Source of the DNA: Pseudoalteromonas phenolica
Lineage (GTDB): Bacteria > Pseudomonadota > Gammaproteobacteria > Enterobacterales > Alteromonadaceae
Direction of reading: 5' to 3'
Length of the DNA stretch: 64,000 nucleotides
Assembly (NCBI RefSeq): GCF_001444405.1
Contig: NZ_CP013187.1
Location: forward strand, 3,658,001-3,722,000
A model generated the notes under the pieces. That model did not search any database, had not been told where the DNA came from, and saw only the letters and a list, made by a program, of their open reading frames with translations. The position numbers and the translations under genes were made by a program. Of the stretch, positions 62,922 to 64,000 are shown in pieces; positions within the stretch are counted from its first letter, which is position 1, and the number at the start of each line of letters is the position of its first letter.

Positions 62922-64000
62922 ATGAAAATATTAGACCATACCTACTTAGTCGGCGGCGCGGTACGAGATGCCTTACTTGGTAAAACACCTAATGACCGAG
63001 ACTATGTGGTTGTAGGCACCACAACTAGTGACATGTTATCACTTGGCTTTATACAAGTTGGTAAAGATTTCCCTGTTTTCATTCATCCAAAAACTAAAGA
63101 AGAATATGCATTAGCGCGTACCGAAAGAAAAAAGGGTTATGGCTATAAAGGTTTCTCAATCGATGCTTGCAGCAAAGTGACATTAGAAGAGGATTTAGCT
63201 CGTCGAGATTTAACAATTAATGCTATGGCACTTGGCAAGGGGAATAGCTTGGTAGACCCTTTTAATGGCTTTACTGATTTACAAAACAAGGTTCTGCGCC
63301 ACACAACTGACGCCTTCGTAGAAGACCCAGTTAGAGTTCTGCGTGTAGCACGTTTTATGGCCCGTTTTGGCGAGCAATGGTCAATTGCTCCGGAAACACA
63401 AAACTTAATGCAGACTTTGAAAAATCATGGAGAATTAAAATATCTTGTACCAGAGCGTATCTGGGCAGAAACTGCAAAAGCGCTCTCTGAGCCGCACCCT
63501 CACCTGTACTTTCAAACACTAAATGGTCTGGGTATTTTTCCTGAGATAGAAGCAATGGTTGGGTTAGCACAGCCTGCCAAATATCACCCAGAAGGTGATG
63601 TTTTTACACATACCATGTTAGTTCTAAAACGCGCTGCAGATTTAAACTTTGACCTTGAAACGCGCTTTGCAGCATTAACCCATGACTTTGGCAAGGCAGC
63701 AAGCTTTCAGAAGAAGAGTAATTTTTTTGGTCATGAACAAGCTGGTATAGAAGTAATAAACAAGTTTTGTCAGCGTCTTAACGTACCAGGGCGCTTCAGA
63801 ACATTAGCAATACTCACTAGCGACAATCATACCCGTTGTCACAAGCTGTTTGAGATGAAAGCGAACAAAGTACATAAATTAATTGTTGAAACTATGGATG
63901 CAGTTAAGAAACCTGAACGGTTCCAGCAATTCTTGCAAGCCTGTTTGTGTGATGCGCAAGGTCGAGGTCAAACATTCGAGCAAAAAGACTACCCACAATA
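62922..64000 (+). CDS. cca: CCA-adding tRNA nucleotidyltransferase with HD domain (runs off the window)
   Basis: The ATG at 62922 is preceded by GAGGGAA. The first 359 residues are present and match the gammaproteobacterial multifunctional Cca. Recognisable parts are YLVGGAVRDALLGKTPNDRD (metal-binding acidic pair), LARTERKKGYGY, RRDLTINAMALG, EDPVRVLRVARFMARF and, in the HD domain, HPEGDVFTHTML and THDFGKA. It adds or restores the 3' CCA of tRNA. It lies 39 bases after rtcA, so it is part of the repair operon. A second housekeeping copy elsewhere is possible. The 3' end is beyond the window. Confidence 0.93.
   Translation, partial: MKILDHTYLVGGAVRDALLGKTPNDRDYVVVGTTTSDMLSLGFIQVGKDFPVFIHPKTKEEYALARTERKKGYGYKGFSIDACSKVTLEEDLARRDLTINAMALGKGNSLVDPFNGFTDLQNKVLRHTTDAFVEDPVRVLRVARFMARFGEQWSIAPETQNLMQTLKNHGELKYLVPERIWAETAKALSEPHPHLYFQTLNGLGIFPEIEAMVGLAQPAKYHPEGDVFTHTMLVLKRAADLNFDLETRFAALTHDFGKAASFQKKSNFFGHEQAGIEVINKFCQRLNVPGRFRTLAILTSDNHTRCHKLFEMKANKVHKLIVETMDAVKKPERFQQFLQACLCDAQGRGQTFEQKDYPQ

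Noticed and set aside
1..64000. CRISPR arrays, insertion sequences, prophage or rRNA
   Set aside because: No regularly spaced direct repeats, transposase, integrase or phage structural genes, or rRNA segments, were recognised on either strand.

Overview
The window is AT-rich chromosomal DNA of a marine gammaproteobacterium, most like Pseudoalteromonas and its relatives. This rests on gene content (yaeQ, ptrB-type oligopeptidase B, yeaD-type mutarotase, many secreted peptidases, Fur/PhoB/sigma-54 style control sites) and protein style. It is not based on any database comparison. Both window edges cut genes: a transporter start at base 75 on the minus strand, and a cca-type gene running off the right end.

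Layout. 1-3.6 kb: LytTR two-component pair, then a secreted two-domain serine hydrolase split at a 9-A homopolymer. 3.7-4.75 kb: three tandem copies of a Fur-controlled small RNA, each with two Fur boxes around a strong promoter, a body of conserved hairpins, and its own terminator. They share a RyhB-like core. 4.8-11.3 kb: housekeeping genes (rbgA/ylqF, yaeQ, lipase-like hydrolase, dps, oligopeptidase B). 11.4-15.8 kb: RND pump and adaptor. 16-18.6 kb: large zinc metalloprotease. 19.2-26.3 kb: MacAB-like ABC exporter with its own sigma-54 activator and kinase. 26.3-38.7 kb: mixed single genes, including a Fur-controlled small membrane protein, a PhoD-type phosphatase behind a multi-repeat Pho box, and a chemoreceptor.

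38.7-55.7 kb is an island of secreted and envelope proteins. It holds two PKD-containing M4 metalloproteases that lack the usual propeptide, with a Hint (hedgehog/intein) domain protein between them. Next to these is a tightly packed five-gene minus-strand operon: membrane-anchored coiled-coil protein, unknown exported coiled-coil protein, Ig/PKD plus DUF1566-like protein, DUF1566-like protein, and an RTX repeat protein. A divergent PKD protein with a GlyGly-CTERM tail follows. I do not recognise this arrangement.

56.8-64 kb is an RNA-repair locus. The sigma-54 activator RtcR is divergent from a transcription unit with an IHF-type site and a -24/-12 type promoter. That unit reads two overlapping tRNA-like sequences (the second with a UUU anticodon), then a slipin/band-7 protein, RtcB ligase, RtcA cyclase, and a CCA-adding enzyme. 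The logic appears to be sensing of damaged RNA by RtcR, end healing and sealing by RtcA/RtcB, and regrowth of tRNA 3' ends by Cca, with the tRNA-like elements as decoy, sensor or substrate. The most promising undescribed items are the triple Fur-controlled RNA array and the tRNA-like elements in the rtc operon. The RTX/DUF1566/coiled-coil operon comes next.
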